In this document: positions 16,420 to 24,256 of the stretch, piece by piece
Layout of the letters: each line of letters opens with the position of its first letter
How positions within the stretch are numbered: position 1 is the first letter of the stretch
Assembly: GCA_963743275.1 (NCBI GenBank)
Contig: CAVUPB010000007.1
Span: 310,001 to 374,000 of the forward strand
Length of the DNA: 64,000 bases
Direction: 5' to 3'
Source of the DNA: JALYLC01 sp963743275
GTDB lineage: Bacteria; Actinomycetota; Thermoleophilia; Gaiellales; JALYLC01
Made by a program: the position numbers and the translations under genes
The notes under the pieces: generated by a model
The model's input: the letters and a program-made list of their open reading frames with translations, nothing else
What the model was told of the DNA's origin: nothing
Databases searched by the model: none

Positions 16420-18852
16420 GTGAAGACGAGGGCGGGAGCGGTTGTGATCGGCGGCGGGGTCGGCGGCTGCAGCATCGCCTACCACCTGGCGAAGCTCGGG
16501 CTGCGGGACGTCGTGCTCGTCGAGCAGTTCGATCTGACGTACGGCTCGACGTGGCACTCGGCCGGCCTCGTCGGCCAGCTGCGCTCGTCGGTGTCGCTGA
16601 CGCGGATGATGATGTACTCCGTCGAGCTGTACGCGGCGCTGCGCCGCGAGACGGGCAAGGACCCGGGCTGGCACGAGCTGGGCGGCATCCGCCTCGCCTC
16701 GTCGCCCGAGCGCCTCGAGGAGATCCAGCGCCAGGCCGGCTGGGCCAAGACGTTCGGGCTGCCGCTCGAGATCATCAGCGCGGCCGAGGCGCAGGAGCGC
16801 TTCCCGCTGCTGTCGCCCGACGGCGTGCTCGGCGCGGCGTTCCTGCCGCGCGACGGCTACCTCGATCCGAGCCAGCTCACGTTCGCGCTGGCCGACGGCG
16901 CGCGCCACTACGGCGCCGAGATCAACACGCGCACGCGCGTGACTGCGATCGAGCGCGACGCGCGCGGGCGCATCTGCCGCGTCGTGACCGACAAGGGCGA
17001 GATCGAGACCGAGGTCGTCGTCGACGCGGCCGGCATGGCCGCGCCCGACGTCGCCCGCCTCGTCGGCGTGACCGTGCCGATCATCCCGATGGCGCACCAG
17101 TACCTGATCACCGAGCCGTTCTCGCCGCCGCTCGCGCCGCTGCCGACGCTGCGCGACCCGGACAATCTCGTGTACTGGCGCACCGAGGTCGGCGGGCTCG
17201 TGATGGGCGGCTACGAGCGCGATCCGGCGCCATTCGGGCTCGACGGCATCCCGGAGGGCTTCGAGGCGCAGCTGCTGACCTGGGACTACGAGCGCTTCGA
17301 GGAGCTGATGGAGGGCTCGATCCGGCGCGTGCCGGCGATGGCCGACGCCGAGGTCAAGAAGTTCTTCAACGGCCCCGAGGCGTTCACGCCCGACGGCGAG
17401 TTCATCCTCGGGCAGTCCGAGGTGCCCGGCTTCTGGGTCGCGGCCGGGTTCTGCGCACACGGCCTCGCCGGAGCCGGCGGCATCGGCAAGGTCATGGCCG
17501 AGTGGATCGTCGACGGCCAGCCCGAGTGGGACCTCTGGCACATGGACATCCGCCGCTTCGGGCGTCAGTACCGCTCGCAGAGCTACGCCCTCGCGCGCAC
17601 GACCGAGGTGTACTCGACGTACTACGACATCAAGTACCCCGGCGAGGAGCGCCTGGCCGGCCGGCCGCTGCGCGTCTCCCCGGCGTACCCCCGTCACACC
17701 GCCAACGGTGCGAGCTTCGGCGAGAAGTCGGGCTGGGAGCGCGTCAACTGGTTCGACCCCAACACGGATCACGGCGACGAGTCGCTGCGCCCGCGCGGCT
17801 GGGCCGGCCGGCACTGGTCGCCCGCGATCGAGGCGGAGTGCGTCGCGGCGAGCGAGCACGCGGTGCTGATCGACCAGTCCTCGTTCGCCAAGCTCGACAT
17901 CCACGGGCCGGGCGCGGCCGCGTTCCTGAACCGCATGTGCGCCAACGAGGTCGACCGGCCGCTCGGCGCGGTCGTGTACACGCAGCTGCTCAACGAGCGC
18001 GGCGGGATCGAGGCCGACGTCACGCTCGTGCGCCTCGCGCCCGACCGCTATCTCTACGTCACCGGCACCGCGTTCGGCTCGCACAATCTCGCCTGGCTGC
18101 GCCAGCACCTGCCGGAGGACGGCTCGGTCTACGCCGACGACATCACGCCCGCGCGGACGTGCTACTGCCTGTGGGGGCCTCGCGCGCGCGACATCCTGCA
18201 GCCGCTCACGAAGACCGATCTCTCGAACGAGGCGTTCCCGTACATGCGCGCACAGGAGATCGCCGTGGGCGCCGTGCCGCTGCTGGCCTCGCGCGTGACG
18301 TACGTGGGCGAGCTCGGCTGGGAGCTCTACGCGCCCGCCGAGTACGGGCTCGGGCTCTACGACCAGCTGACGGCGGCGGGTGCGGCGCACGGGCTGCGCG
18401 GCGGCGGCTACCGCGCGATCGAGTCGATGCGGCTCGAGAAGGGCTATCGCGCCTGGGGCACCGACCTGACGCCCGAGACGACGCCCGAGTCGGCGGGCGT
18501 GGGCTTCGCGGTGCGGCTCGACAAGGCGACGCCGTTCGTCGGGCAGGAGGCGCTGCGCGCGGAGCGCGCCGCCGGGGGGCCCGAGCAGCGTCTCGCCTGT
18601 CTCGTGCTCGACGACCCGCGCTCGGTCTGCCTCGGCTCGGAGCCCGTGCGCGTCGGCGGCGAGCTGTGCGGCCGCGTCACCTCGGGCGGCTACGGCAGCC
18701 GGGTGCGGCGCAGCATCGCGCTCGCGTACGTGCCTGCGGCACACGCGCTCGCGGGGACGCGAGCCGAGATCGAGGTGTTCGGCGAGTGGGTACCGGCCGA
18801 GGTCGTCGAGGGTGCGCTCTACGATCCAGCCGGAGAGCGCATTCGCGCCTAG
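16420..18852 (+). CDS. Dimethylglycine/sarcosine dehydrogenase-like FAD enzyme with GcvT domain
   Basis: 810-residue flavoenzyme that demethylates N-methylated glycine derivatives and passes the C1 unit to tetrahydrofolate. The N-terminal DAO domain has VIGGGVGG at 10-16, and the HSAGLV segment with His46 matches the histidine that binds FAD covalently in dimethylglycine dehydrogenase. A central FAO_M-type segment (about 370-430) leads to the GcvT folate-binding domain and its C-terminal barrel (about 430-800; IDQSSFAKLDIHGPGA, GELGWELY, IESMRLEKGYRAWGTDLTPE). Exact substrate (dimethylglycine, sarcosine or another N-methyl amine) is not fixed by sequence. The PHP phosphatase gene follows 4 bases after the stop. 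Confidence 0.9.
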   Translation: MKTRAGAVVIGGGVGGCSIAYHLAKLGLRDVVLVEQFDLTYGSTWHSAGLVGQLRSSVSLTRMMMYSVELYAALRRETGKDPGWHELGGIRLASSPERLEEIQRQAGWAKTFGLPLEIISAAEAQERFPLLSPDGVLGAAFLPRDGYLDPSQLTFALADGARHYGAEINTRTRVTAIERDARGRICRVVTDKGEIETEVVVDAAGMAAPDVARLVGVTVPIIPMAHQYLITEPFSPPLAPLPTLRDPDNLVYWRTEVGGLVMGGYERDPAPFGLDGIPEGFEAQLLTWDYERFEELMEGSIRRVPAMADAEVKKFFNGPEAFTPDGEFILGQSEVPGFWVAAGFCAHGLAGAGGIGKVMAEWIVDGQPEWDLWHMDIRRFGRQYRSQSYALARTTEVYSTYYDIKYPGEERLAGRPLRVSPAYPRHTANGASFGEKSGWERVNWFDPNTDHGDESLRPRGWAGRHWSPAIEAECVAASEHAVLIDQSSFAKLDIHGPGAAAFLNRMCANEVDRPLGAVVYTQLLNERGGIEADVTLVRLAPDRYLYVTGTAFGSHNLAWLRQHLPEDGSVYADDITPARTCYCLWGPRARDILQPLTKTDLSNEAFPYMRAQEIAVGAVPLLASRVTYVGELGWELYAPAEYGLGLYDQLTAAGAAHGLRGGGYRAIESMRLEKGYRAWGTDLTPETTPESAGVGFAVRLDKATPFVGQEALRAERAAGGPEQRLACLVLDDPRSVCLGSEPVRVGGELCGRVTSGGYGSRVRRSIALAYVPAAHALAGTRAEIEVFGEWVPAEVVEGALYDPAGERIRA

Positions 18853-18856
18853 CCAC

Positions 18857-19675
18857 GTGCTCGTCGACTACCACCTCCATCTCGCGCCCGATGGCGTCGC
18901 GCTCGGCGCGGCGGAGCTCTCGCCTGCGCGCGTCGCGCTCTATGCGGATGCCGCGCGCGAGCGCGGGATCGGCCACATCTGCCTGACCGAGCACTGCCAT
19001 CGCTTCCGGCAGGCGGCCGGGATCTTCGACCACCCGTTCTGGGCCGAGAGCGCGCGCGCCGACCTCGACGCCTACGTGAGCGCGGTCGCCTCGCATGGCC
19101 CGGCGGTGGGCTGCGGGATCGAGCTCGACTGGATCGAAGGGCGCGAGGAGGAGATCGAGGCACTCGTCGCGGGCCGCGCGTTCGACCTCGTGCTCGGCTC
19201 GGTGCACTGGCTCGGCGGGCTCGCGGTCGACCATCCCGACTACGCGATCTGGGACGAGCTGCCGGCCGACGAGGTCTGGCGGCGCTACTTCGCCGAGGTG
19301 CGCGCGGCCGCGGCCTCGGGGCTCTTCGACGTGCTCGCGCACCTCGATCTCGCGAAGGTCTTCGGGCACGCCGCGAGCGAGGCAGTGATCGCCGGCGAGT
19401 ACGTGCAGACGGCCGATGCGATCGCCGCCGCCGGCATCGCCGTCGAGATCTCGACGGCCGGCCTGCGCAAGGCCGCGGGCGAGCTGTACCCGGCCGAGGG
19501 GCTGCTGCGCGCGCTGCACCGCCGGGGCGTGCCGATCACGCTCGGCTCCGATGCCCACGTGCCCGCCGACGTCGGTCGCGACTACGATCGCGCGCTCGCC
19601 GCCGCCCACGCCTGCGGCTATCGCAGCGTGTGGGTGTTCAGCGGCCGTGAGCGGCACGAGGTCGAGCTTGGCTGA
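18857..19675 (+). CDS. PHP-family phosphoesterase, histidinol-phosphatase-like
   Basis: 272-residue metal-dependent phosphatase of the PHP fold. Motifs: VDYHLHL at the N-terminus, LTEHCHRF, GIELDWIEG, the DVLAHLDLAKVFG strand and GSDAHVP near the end; together these give the trinuclear metal site. The closest known activity is HisK-type L-histidinol-phosphate phosphatase, but with no his genes nearby the substrate is uncertain. I start it at GTG 18857, four bases after the dehydrogenase stop, because residue 2 onward runs straight into the DYHLH motif; an in-frame GTG at 18812 would overlap the upstream gene. Confidence 0.87.
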   Translation: MLVDYHLHLAPDGVALGAAELSPARVALYADAARERGIGHICLTEHCHRFRQAAGIFDHPFWAESARADLDAYVSAVASHGPAVGCGIELDWIEGREEEIEALVAGRAFDLVLGSVHWLGGLAVDHPDYAIWDELPADEVWRRYFAEVRAAAASGLFDVLAHLDLAKVFGHAASEAVIAGEYVQTADAIAAAGIAVEISTAGLRKAAGELYPAEGLLRALHRRGVPITLGSDAHVPADVGRDYDRALAAAHACGYRSVWVFSGRERHEVELG

Positions 19676-20159
19676 TCTGCGCGTCGGCACGGCGTTCGAT
19701 GCGCACCGGCTCGTGGCGGGCCGGCCGCTCGTGCTCGGCGGAGTCGAGATCCCGAGCGATCTCGGCCTCGACGGGCACTCCGACGCCGACATCGTCTGCC
19801 ACGCGCTGTGCGACGCGCTGCTCGGCGCGGCCTGCATGGACGACATCGGCACGCACTTCCCGTCGAGCGACGAGCGCTGGCGCGGAGCGCGCAGCCTCGA
19901 CCTCCTCGCGGAGGCGTGGCGCCGCATCGCGGCGAACGGCTGGAGCCTCGTGAACGTCGACGCGTTCGTCGTGCTGCAGGCGCCACAGCTCGCGCCCTAC
20001 CGCGACGCGATGCGCGCGCGGATCGCCGAGGCCCTGCAGTGCGACCCCGGGCGCGTCTCGGTGCGCGCGACCGGCACCGACGGGCTCGGGTTCACGGGCC
20101 GCGGCGAGGGCGCTGCCTGCCAGGCCGTCGCGTTGCTTCGCGCCGAGGAGGAACGCTAG
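19668..20159 (+). CDS. ispF: 2-C-methyl-D-erythritol 2,4-cyclodiphosphate synthase
   Basis: Fifth step of the MEP pathway; forms a trimer with zinc at the active site. 163 residues. GTAFDAHRL supplies the Asp/His metal ligands, GLDGHSDADIVCHALCDALLGA and DIGTHFP are diagnostic, and RATGTDGLGFTGRGEGAACQAV closes the protein. The start is a TTG that overlaps the end of the PHP gene by eight bases, implying translational coupling; no ATG or GTG fits closer. Confidence 0.95.
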   Translation: MADLRVGTAFDAHRLVAGRPLVLGGVEIPSDLGLDGHSDADIVCHALCDALLGAACMDDIGTHFPSSDERWRGARSLDLLAEAWRRIAANGWSLVNVDAFVVLQAPQLAPYRDAMRARIAEALQCDPGRVSVRATGTDGLGFTGRGEGAACQAVALLRAEEER

Positions 20160-20223
20160 CGCGCAGCCGGCTGCGCGGGATCTGCGGCTCGTTCCGGCTT
20201 GCCGCTACGGTGCGAGTGGCGCC

Positions 20224-20895
20224 ATGGCTGACGAAGCATTCCGGCTCGCGCGGGTACGGGGTCAGCTGGTGCGGGTCCCGGCAGACGCGAGCCCGGAGGA
20301 GATCGAGGCTGCGCTCGCGGCGCGAGAGGCCCGCGCCGCCGCAACGGCGGCTCTCGCCGCAACCCTGCCGGTGTCGCTCGCGCCTTCGGATCCGCGTGCT
20401 CCGCTGCTCGTCGACGTCGACGGGGTCGTGTGCCCGTATGCCGGCGAGCTCGCCGATCCCGCCGCTGCCGGCATCGATCGGGTTGCGATCGGCCACTCGC
20501 AGGTCTGGCTCTCGCGTGACGTCGCCGGTCATCTGCAGCGACTCGCCGAACTGTTCCAGCTCGTGTGGTGCACGGCGTGGGAGGATCACGCGGCCGAGTT
20601 CCTCGCGCCGTTCCTCTCGCTGCGGGCGATGCCCGTGATCCACTTCGACGAGCCCGTCGCGGGTGACGGCCACTGGAAGTGGCCGGCGATCGAGGCCTTC
20701 GTCGGCGATCGCCCGTTCGCGTGGATCGACGACGAGATCGGGCGCGACGACCTCGCCCGAGCGCGCCGGCGGACGGCCCCGACGATGCTCGTCAAGGTCG
20801 ACGGGACACGCGGGCTCGCCGAGGCGCACGTCGAGCAGCTCGAAGCGTTCGCGGGCGCGCTGCCCGGCCCCTTTCAAGAGCGCATTTCCGAATGA
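20224..20895 (+). CDS. HAD-like domain protein (Swiss-army-knife RNA-repair type)
   Basis: 223 residues. Residues 1-55 form an Ala/Glu-rich helical N-terminus. The HAD core starts at LLVDVDGVVCPY (nucleophile Asp and second Asp both present), with VWCTAWEDHAAEF as motif II, GHWKWPAI in the place of the motif III Lys, and AWIDDEIGRDD as the acidic motif IV. The order and the TxWxxxA element resemble the HAD domain of Swiss-army-knife RNA-repair proteins, which remove terminal phosphates from nucleic acids. Here it stands alone, with no ligase or kinase domain. Confidence 0.75.
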   Translation: MADEAFRLARVRGQLVRVPADASPEEIEAALAAREARAAATAALAATLPVSLAPSDPRAPLLVDVDGVVCPYAGELADPAAAGIDRVAIGHSQVWLSRDVAGHLQRLAELFQLVWCTAWEDHAAEFLAPFLSLRAMPVIHFDEPVAGDGHWKWPAIEAFVGDRPFAWIDDEIGRDDLARARRRTAPTMLVKVDGTRGLAEAHVEQLEAFAGALPGPFQERISE

Positions 20896-20940
20896 GCGTG
20901 ACGTCGGGAGCGGCCGGATCGACCTCCAGCCGGTTGCCGC

Positions 20941-20975
20941 CGTGCAAAGTTGGGGTCAGACCCCAACTTTGCACG
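20941..20975. repeat. Perfect 35-base palindrome with GGGGTCAGACCCC core
   Basis: CGTGCAAAGTTGGGGTC (20941-20957), a single A, then the exact reverse complement (20959-20975). It lies between the 3' ends of two convergent genes. The arms are 17 bases without mismatch, the longest copy of this dispersed repeat in the window, and could also work as a bidirectional stem. Confidence 0.9.
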
Positions 20976-21033
20976 CCGGCGCCCCTGCTCGCTCCAACCA
21001 CCCGAGCCAGACACGCTCGTTCCAGAATGCGCT

Positions 21034-22011
21034 CTAGGCCAGCACGCCGAGGGCGATCACGAGCGCGCCGTCGGCCTCGACGGTCGCGTCCGCCATCACG
21101 CCGTCGACGTGGATCGCCGCTCGGTTGTCTCCGCCGTAGCTCGTGTTGGCGTTGTCGCCGAACGCGACGTGGGCCGTGCCGAGCACCTTCTCGTCGGTGA
21201 TGATGCTGCCCGTGATGCGGGCGCGGTCGTTCGTGCCGATGCCGAGCTCGGCGACGACGTCGGCGCCCTCGCCGGCCTCCGCGATCGCCCGGCGCGCGGC
21301 CTCCGCGGCGTCGCCGCCCTCGATCGTGACGATGCGGCCGCGCTCGAACGTCAGGCGGATGGGCTCGTCGACGAGGCCCTCGCCGGCCAGCGCGATCGAG
21401 CGATCGATCACGCACACGCCGTCGGCGCCCGTCGCGAGCGGCGCGATGAAGATCTCGCCCGCGGGCAGGTTGCCGAACGCCCCTGGGCGGTCGAGGAAGC
21501 CGTCGTCGACCTTCCACTCGCGGCCCGTCACGTCGAACGTGCAGTCGGTGCCGCCCGGCGTCGTCACGCGCACGCGCGCGCAGCCGGCGAGCCGTGCGGC
21601 GAGGGTCGCGCTGAGCTCGCGCACGACGCCGTAGTCGGCGGCCATCTCGTTCTCGAGGATCGAGCGGTCCATGCTGCCGCCGAACGCCACGCGGGTGCCC
21701 ACCTCGCGCGCGCGCTCGTAGAGCGGCTTGCGGAAGCCGGCGAACTCGCCGTCGTGGATGTGCATGAACCAGAAGCAGACCGCGTCGGTCTCGGCGAGCG
21801 AGGCCACGAAGGGCTCGTAGGAGCCGAGCAGCGGGCGCGCCGCGTCGGGCACGACGACGCACGCCGCCGATGCCGCGCCTGCCGCGAGGGCGGCGTCGCA
21901 GAGGCGCGCGCCGACATCGGCGAACGGCTCGTCGACGAGCGCCTGGAAACGCTCGCCTGGCTTGACCGCGAGGCAGCCGACGGCGTTCACGGCGTAGGCG
22001 GGAATGCTCAT
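21034..22011 (-). CDS. M29-family aminopeptidase (AmpS/PepS/aminopeptidase T type)
   Basis: Cytoplasmic dinuclear-metal aminopeptidase, 325 residues. The M29 metal and catalytic residues are visible in GNLPAGEIFIAP, ELGIGTN, DEKVLGTAHVAFGDN and the YGGDN...IHVDGVM stretch (His and Asp ligands). NicX-type dihydroxypyridine dioxygenases share this fold, so a non-peptidase role is possible. ATG at 22011 overlaps the mutY stop by four bases (ATGA), so it is the second gene of a mutY operon. Confidence 0.88.
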   Translation of the reverse strand: MSIPAYAVNAVGCLAVKPGERFQALVDEPFADVGARLCDAALAAGAASAACVVVPDAARPLLGSYEPFVASLAETDAVCFWFMHIHDGEFAGFRKPLYERAREVGTRVAFGGSMDRSILENEMAADYGVVRELSATLAARLAGCARVRVTTPGGTDCTFDVTGREWKVDDGFLDRPGAFGNLPAGEIFIAPLATGADGVCVIDRSIALAGEGLVDEPIRLTFERGRIVTIEGGDAAEAARRAIAEAGEGADVVAELGIGTNDRARITGSIITDEKVLGTAHVAFGDNANTSYGGDNRAAIHVDGVMADATVEADGALVIALGVLA

Positions 22012-22802
22012 GGGGCAGGTATCTCCTCGGGGAGCGCGAGCAGACCGTCGGCGCGGCGCACGGCCAGGCCGTCGGCGAGCAGCGAGTCGACGACGTCCCG
22101 ATCGTAGCCGCCGTCCGGGCGCGGCCCGCTCGCGAGCTCGCGGACGAGCGCGGCGCGCCGCTGGCGGCGCGAGCCCTCGAAGCGCCCCTGCCGGCGCAGC
22201 GGGGCGAACGTGAGGCCGCGCGACGGGCAGGCAGGTGCCAGCGGGCAGCTCGTGCAGCGGGGCACGCGGGCGAGGCAGACCTGGGCGCCGAGGTCGAAGA
22301 GCGCCTGGTTCCAGTCCCAGGCGCGCCCGTCCGGCGGAGCCACGTCCGCCGTCCCGAGCGAGCGCTCGAGCACGCGGCGCACGTTCACGTCGAGCGCCGT
22401 CACCTGCGCGCCGAACGCGAAGCACGCGATCGCGCGCGCCGTGTACGGGCCCACGCCCGGCAGCCGCTCGAGGTCCGCGACAGCGCGCGGGAATGCGCCG
22501 AGCTCGACCACCCGCCGGGCGGCGTTCTGGAGGCTGAGTGCGCGACGGTTGTAGCCGAGGCCCGACCAGGCGCGCAGGACGTCCGCTGCGGGCGCCTCGG
22601 CGAGCGCCGCGGCCGTCGGCCAGCGCTCGAGCCACGGCTCCCAGCGCTCGAGCACCCGCGCGACCTGCGTCTGCTGGAGCATGACCTCGCTGACGAGGAT
22701 GGCGTAGGGATCGCGCGTGCGCCGCCAGGGCAGGTCGCGCGCGCTGCCGCGGTACCAGGCGAGGAGCGCGCTCTGCATCGCGTCGGTGCCCTCGGGCGGC
22801 AT
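22008..22802 (-). CDS. mutY: A/G-specific adenine glycosylase MutY, short form
   Basis: Base-excision repair enzyme that removes adenine opposite 8-oxoguanine. 264 residues. Helix-hairpin-helix region LERLPGVGPYTARAIACFAFG ends in VTALDVNVRRV with the catalytic Asp; SEVMLQQTQVARV holds the catalytic Glu; the [4Fe-4S] Cys residues are C-x6-C-x2-C-x5-C in CLARVPRCTSCPLAPACP. The C-terminal MutT-like domain that reads 8-oxoG is largely absent: only about 60 residues follow the cluster, against about 120 in E. coli. TAGCGT six bases upstream supports the start. Confidence 0.93.
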   Translation of the reverse strand: MPPEGTDAMQSALLAWYRGSARDLPWRRTRDPYAILVSEVMLQQTQVARVLERWEPWLERWPTAAALAEAPAADVLRAWSGLGYNRRALSLQNAARRVVELGAFPRAVADLERLPGVGPYTARAIACFAFGAQVTALDVNVRRVLERSLGTADVAPPDGRAWDWNQALFDLGAQVCLARVPRCTSCPLAPACPSRGLTFAPLRRQGRFEGSRRQRRAALVRELASGPRPDGGYDRDVVDSLLADGLAVRRADGLLALPEEIPAP

Positions 22803-22808
22803 GCGCGC

Positions 22809-22814
22809 ACGCTA
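22809..22814 (-). promoter_or_regulatory. -10 hexamer TAGCGT, leaderless promoter
   Basis: TAGCGT on the minus strand, six bases before the mutY ATG at 22802. Confidence 0.45.
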
Positions 22815-22927
22815 GCGCCTGCCCCCCCGGGGGCCGTCCCGGCCTGCTCATGGGCGACCGCCGCATCCTCGCCGGGGAGGCGTCGCCGGCGTACGTGCGG
22901 GGGCGCATGCGCGACGATGGCGGTTGC

Positions 22928-24256
22928 ATGACCCCGCCTCGCCTGCGCTTCGCCCCGTCGCCGACCGGCCCGCTGCACCTCGGCTCGGCCGTGGTCGCGG
23001 TCGCCAACGCCCTGGCTGCGCGTGCGCTCGGCGGCGAGCTGCTGCTGCGCATCGACGATACGGATGCCGAGCGGACGAGCGAGGGGGCGGAGCGGGGGAT
23101 CCTCGACGATCTCGCCTGGCTCGAGCTCGAGTTCACGGGTGCGCCGGTGCGGCAGAGCGAGCGGCGCGAGCAGCACCTCGCCGCCGCCCACGCGCTGCTC
23201 GCCACCGCGCACGCGTACCGCTGCTTCTGCCCGCCCTCGCAGGAGCGCTACGACGGGCGCTGTCGCGCGCTTCCGCGCGCCGACGCCGAGCGGCGTCACG
23301 ACGCCGGCGAGCCGAACGTCGTCCGCTTCCGCGTCCCCGGGGCCGAGATCGTCGTCGAGGACGCGACGCGCGGGCCGGTGCGCTTCGCCGGGGACGCCAT
23401 CGCCGATTTCGTGCTCGTGCGGGCGGATGGGCGACCGACCTTCGATCTCGCGACCACCGTGGACGACCGCGATCTCGCGATCACGCACATCGTGCGCGGC
23501 GAGGATCACCTCGCCAACTCGGCCCGGCATCTCGTGCTGCTGCGTGCGCTCGGAGCGGTCGAGCCGGTCTTCGCGCACTGCCCGATCATCGTCGGCGCCG
23601 ACGGCGAGCGGCTGTCGACGCGCCGCGGCGCGGAGCCGCTCGCGGCGCTGCGCGGGCGCGGCGTGCCGCCCGAGGCCGTCGTCGCCTACGCGGCGCAGCT
23701 CGCCTGCCCGGCCCAGGGCGGCGCCGGCGAGGCGGCGCCGTTCCCCGAGCTCGCCCAGCGCTTCTCGCTCGCGCGCCTCGGCCGCGGCACGGCGCATGCC
23801 GATCCGGCACACCTGGAGTGGCTCGGGCGCGAGGTGCTCGCGAGCCTGCCGCCCGAGGAGCTCGCCCGCCGCCTGGCGCCGTTCCTGCCGGCGGAGACGC
23901 CCGCGGTCGTCCTCGCCGCGCTGGCCGAGGCGGCGCGTGGCGCAGCGGCGCTCGGCGAGATCGCAGACTCTGCCATTGCCTTGGCACAGCGTCCGGCCGG
24001 GCCGCCGCCCGTCGCGCCCGCGCTTGCGCTCTTCTGCGAGCTCCGCGCCGCCGACGAGCGCGAGCAGCTGCCGCGCGCGGCGGCGGTCGAGCTCGTCGAC
24101 CGCCTGCGCGCGCAGGGCAAGAGCCGCGGCCTCTCGGCGCGCGACGTGCTACACCCCCTGAGAATCGCCCTCACGGGCGCGCCGCACGGCCTGCCGCTCC
24201 CGGTCGTCGTCGCGGTGCTGCCGCGCGAGGAAGCCCTCCGACGCTGCAGGACATGA
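22928..24256 (+). CDS. gltX: Glutamyl-tRNA synthetase with altered KMSKS motif
   Basis: Class I aminoacyl-tRNA synthetase charging tRNA-Glu (often also tRNA-Gln in bacteria lacking GlnRS). 442 residues, a little short for the family. HIGH motif appears as PLHLGSA in SPTGPLHLGSAV. The KLSKR motif reads GERLSTRRGAE: the lysine that stabilises the transition state is Thr, and the first Lys is Arg. The rest (FDLATTVDDRDLAITHIVRGEDHLANS; the helical anticodon region after about 300) is normal. I use ATG 22928; the in-frame ATG at 22850 would add 26 non-conserved residues. It sits at the standard place between ispF and cysS. Confidence 0.9.
   Translation: MTPPRLRFAPSPTGPLHLGSAVVAVANALAARALGGELLLRIDDTDAERTSEGAERGILDDLAWLELEFTGAPVRQSERREQHLAAAHALLATAHAYRCFCPPSQERYDGRCRALPRADAERRHDAGEPNVVRFRVPGAEIVVEDATRGPVRFAGDAIADFVLVRADGRPTFDLATTVDDRDLAITHIVRGEDHLANSARHLVLLRALGAVEPVFAHCPIIVGADGERLSTRRGAEPLAALRGRGVPPEAVVAYAAQLACPAQGGAGEAAPFPELAQRFSLARLGRGTAHADPAHLEWLGREVLASLPPEELARRLAPFLPAETPAVVLAALAEAARGAAALGEIADSAIALAQRPAGPPPVAPALALFCELRAADEREQLPRAAAVELVDRLRAQGKSRGLSARDVLHPLRIALTGAPHGLPLPVVVAVLPREEALRRCRT

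Noticed and set aside
22850..22927. Longer N-terminus for GltX from ATG 22850
   Set aside because: The extra 26 residues are not GluRS-like, and the conserved N-terminus (PRLRFAPSPTGP) begins right after ATG 22928.
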